Below, in pieces: positions 60,601 to 64,000 of a stretch of 64,000 nt of DNA. Source of the stretch: Sequoia sempervirens (Eukaryota; Streptophyta; Pinopsida; Cupressales; Cupressaceae). A program made the position numbers and the translations under genes. Under the pieces are notes generated by a model. It searched no databases and was not told the origin of the DNA. It saw only the letters and a list, made by a program, of their open reading frames with translations. Positions within the stretch are counted from its first letter, which is position 1; each line of letters begins with the position of its first letter. The stretch spans positions 342,988 through 406,987 of the forward strand of contig VDFB02321329.1 of NCBI GenBank assembly GCA_007258455.2. The letters are read 5' to 3'.

Positions 60601-63600
60601 GCATGAAGAACTTTTGATGCTAATATAAAAGAACTTCAATGATGCTACATGACAAAAAGAATGATTCACACAAGAAATTTTTGTACATTCTCTGGGATGT
60701 TTCATCTAGGATCTACTTGATACCACAGAATAGTGAATACCTATCAGTTCTTTAAAGTACTCAAGGTGACATTCATCAAAATTAATTAAATTCAAACTAA
60801 GAACTTGATTTTGTTGATGCAGGTGATACAAATGCTCATTTCCAGAATGGGTATATCTTACTCTCAAGATGGCTCCCTACAACAACTATACACTGATGGA
60901 ACAGGCTTGCTCAAAATTAGCTGCATTTATCATTATGCATGCCTATGTTACCTGTAATAGCAAAAGCATTCATGTAAATCCAAATTGCTTGCTAGATATT
61001 TAAAATAGGTGCAAGCAAAAGAATACATCTAGTTAAAATAATGGCAGTTATGGCTAAAAGTAAAACACTGCTGAAGACAAGGATGGATAGGGTTTCATTG
61101 GCAAACAATTTCATGAATTAGCACGCAAGGCATCCATGAGCACAAGGAGATTCCTTCAGACAAATGTTGGAAAACATGAAATTAAATGAAGTTTAATATA
61201 AGAGATACCGCACAAAATTACCCTATAAACATTTGAATAAGATTTACTTACTAGATCAGTTGTTTGAAACAGATGATCGGTTATATACAAAATCTTCTAA
61301 CAATATCCTAGAGCTAGGAATTTAGCTTCTACCAATCTTTATACAAGTGAAATCCACCAAAGTTGTTGGGATCTTGCATTCTATAGAGCTAGATCCATCC
61401 ACCACTATTGGAGAGATCTGTACATTGTAAGTCATTTTCTTAAGTACTGCTGAGTATTATAACTTCAAAACAAGAAGCAAAAGCAAAGCATGGATAACAT
61501 CTAGTATTCCAAAAGAACATATCCCAAATTTCCAAATAGCCTAAAAGCTGGAAAAGCAGTTCCCCCTGTTAGAAAACCTAATGCCTGCTACAAAACTACT
61601 GTGCAAAACAACAATAAACGTGTGTGTGTGTGTGTGTTTGTATAATAAATCATTTGCAACATCTAGGTAACAGGAGATTGACAAATTTGAACATTCCAAA
61701 CATAACATCTACACTAAAACCACAACTACTTTTTAAGCAACAATAAAAACAAAAAAGAACTATCGTATTATAAGCATATTAATTCCAAACAATAGCATCC
61801 CAGCTCTGTTCACCTGGTGTAAGGGGATTGGTTGGTAAGCTTTGGTTTACTCTCAAGCTAAGCTTTAGTTTACCCCAAAACTTTATCACTCGAGAACAGC
61901 AAAAATATCCCTTGCAGATCTTCTACAAGTAGGGCAACCTGACCTAAAACCATAGCCTGAACGTTTACAGGAATATTAACAACCCAAATTAGAGCAAACC
62001 ACTTATGGCTATATATATAAAATCAGGGTCCCAAAACTAAGTACAACTCAGATGAACTGGGCAATAAAAATTTATAGATAAACACCGCTTATAGATTATT
62101 AACAAAGAATTTAAATGAAGATGAAAATTTCCTTCAAAGCGGTCCCCTTTCTCATCATATTAAGCAGAATTTTAACCCACATTGAATAATCCTGCAATAA
62201 GCAAATACCTCTGTATCTCTAGAGGCATGCAAAGATTGTAAGTTCAAAACCCATTTTAACAGCTCTGTGATAGAATCATTAAACTCCTCTGGATTGCTAG
62301 TCTAGTATATGATCCTGATCTTTCAACGGAGAGGTCAGAGTTCCCTATAAAATGTATATACATTAAAAAGAAAAAAATCAGAACCCATTTCATTACTGAA
62401 ATTACCTTGTCGATCCAGACCCATAATAAGAGCCAAATATAAGAATAAATGTTGATGAAAGAATGTTGGCCAGTATATGCTCGAAATACTCGCGATGCTA
62501 CGATCTTGTTAGCATAAAATTTGATGCTTTCTGTCCTGTTTTTTTTTTGTTTTTATTGCGGTAGGATCTCTTACGATAAGGTTGGCTCTTGGATAATCAT
62601 AAGCATCTTGTGGAATATGTTGCACGTGCACAAAAAGTTAATCGGATAAGGTTGCATGCAAATGTCGTTGGATTGTTGGCCTAAGGTTTATCCCAAGGTC
62701 GAAAATATGCAGTTTCCTTTGGTTTTAGTCAATAACCCTAATAAATTTGTATTTGCATGCCCATACTAATTTCCAATCATTTTCATAGAATGATTTAACG
62801 AATAATTTTGTGTGAAGTTCAATTTATTTATATATAAAGATTTTATTTTAACTATTTTTACATTTTTTTTATATATTTTACATTTATTGCATTTTTTATG
62901 TTTGCATATTCATTCTTCTCATTAGATTTATTGTTTTGTCATCTCATGTCAATCTTATGTGTGTACGATCAATTTTACACTTATAAACCTAACTTTCAAA
63001 TTTTCAAAATTCAAATTCAATTCGAATCTCAACAAGCTCTCGCCCATTTCTTTCTTGTCATGAGTTGACTTAGTACATATTTGGCATGATTTATCACTAA
63101 TGTACTTCTTTCTAAAGACATTTATTCATCATTTGATAATCATTTATAAAATCCTAAGTACTAAAGAAAAGAATCATTGTAAAAACACTTTAATTGGAGC
63201 ACTACAATGAATCTAATGGAGAGTAGGGAGGAGTTTGTTCAACAATCACAATTCAAACTCATTTAAACAATTCTTCAACCTTCAAAACCCCAACTGGACA
63301 TTTATCTCACAATTCCCTTAAACTGCCTTGTAGCATTTCAAATGGAGAAAATTGAGCATATTTTTCAAAAGACATTTCAAACCCACAAAAGGATTGGCAT
63401 TCTAGATACCCTATATGGCATTCTTCAACATATCTAATTTATGCATATGCTTGTTTCAAACCTTCACCTCCTAAATTTGACTGCTACGTTGAAAAGTGGC
63501 TCCATTAGCCCTGTTTTCCAAAGCAACACCAAACCAAACCCTCTTCCAACCTCAAATCCCATTGCAAGACCACAACCAAGTTACCTAAGGTCCAAATTAA

Positions 63601-64000
63601 CAACTTTCAACAGTTGAAACTCCTATAAATTATCCAAACCACTAAACCCTTGTTTAGGCCTATTTAGGCTAGTTTCAAGAGGGTTTATTGAAACTCTGTA
63701 CTACAAGCCTCAAACCATTTTGCAAACACCTCAAACACACCATTCTAGGTCTGCACATGCTCTCTAAACCGAATCCCATACTTTATCAATGCATTCTAAT
63801 TAAACTCCCACTCTTAGCCATCAATTTAAGCCAAAACCCCATGAAATCTCAACTAGGGCAACACCAAAAAGTCTTCAAACCCTACTCCTTGCTCTTGAAA
63901 CCTACACTAACATTAATCCCTACCTAAATGCACCCATTCCACCAATTTTCAAGAAATTCTACTAGTGGAATGGGTCAACAATACATTTTATTCACCCTCA
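60601..64000. other. Intergenic sequence, no gene seen
   Basis: Moderately AT-rich with no element ends, RNA gene or recognisable ORF. A (TG)n microsatellite lies at 61620-61637. The 79-codon ORF at 63688-63927 has no motif. Confidence 0.5.
61620..61637. repeat. (TG)n microsatellite
   Basis: An uninterrupted TG run of about 18 bases. Confidence 0.9.

Overview
The window is nuclear DNA of a seed plant. It holds one intact intron-rich host gene, a vacuolar processing enzyme (legumain, C13 cysteine protease) of nine coding exons at 52813-58246 (+). Almost everything to its left is transposable-element sequence. Long AT-rich spacers, nested LTR retrotransposons with LTRs of 1.2-3.8 kb, degraded plant-mobile-domain and RNase H pieces, and long introns suggest a large, repeat-rich genome. 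A gymnosperm or conifer is my best guess, as inference only.

Layout. 1-1479: the 5' end of a minus-strand Ty1/copia element (gag start, tRNA-Met primer-binding site, one LTR), cut by the window edge. 1480-52766: parts of three tandem copies of a repeat unit of about 18.6-19 kb. The unit consists, in order, of an AT-rich spacer, a nested LTR element (element A with a piece of copia element B inside it), a noncoding block with a 5S rRNA-like fragment, a degenerate minus-strand ORF next to an RNase H fragment, a degenerate plant-mobile-domain ORF, and finally the VPE promoter. Unit 1 survives as 1480-5322 and ends at a 100-N assembly gap (5323-5422). Unit 2 is 5423-34131 and carries a later 12.27-kb Ty3/gypsy insertion at 11443-23712. 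Unit 3 is 34132-52766 and runs directly into the VPE gene. 58247-64000 is intergenic with no gene I can support.

History read from the sequence: element A inserted (5-bp target duplication TTGGT), element B inserted in its 5' LTR and lost its own 5' part, the whole block was tandemly duplicated including the VPE promoter, then the gypsy element entered unit 2 (target duplication ACCTA, with the empty site still visible in unit 3). Copies then gained private stops, indels and an (AT)n expansion.

I see no previously undescribed functional system. The points most worth following are the orphan VPE promoter copy, the LTR element carrying a non-Gag coiled-coil ORF, the 5S-derived sequence, and the assembly gap whose missing length can be predicted.
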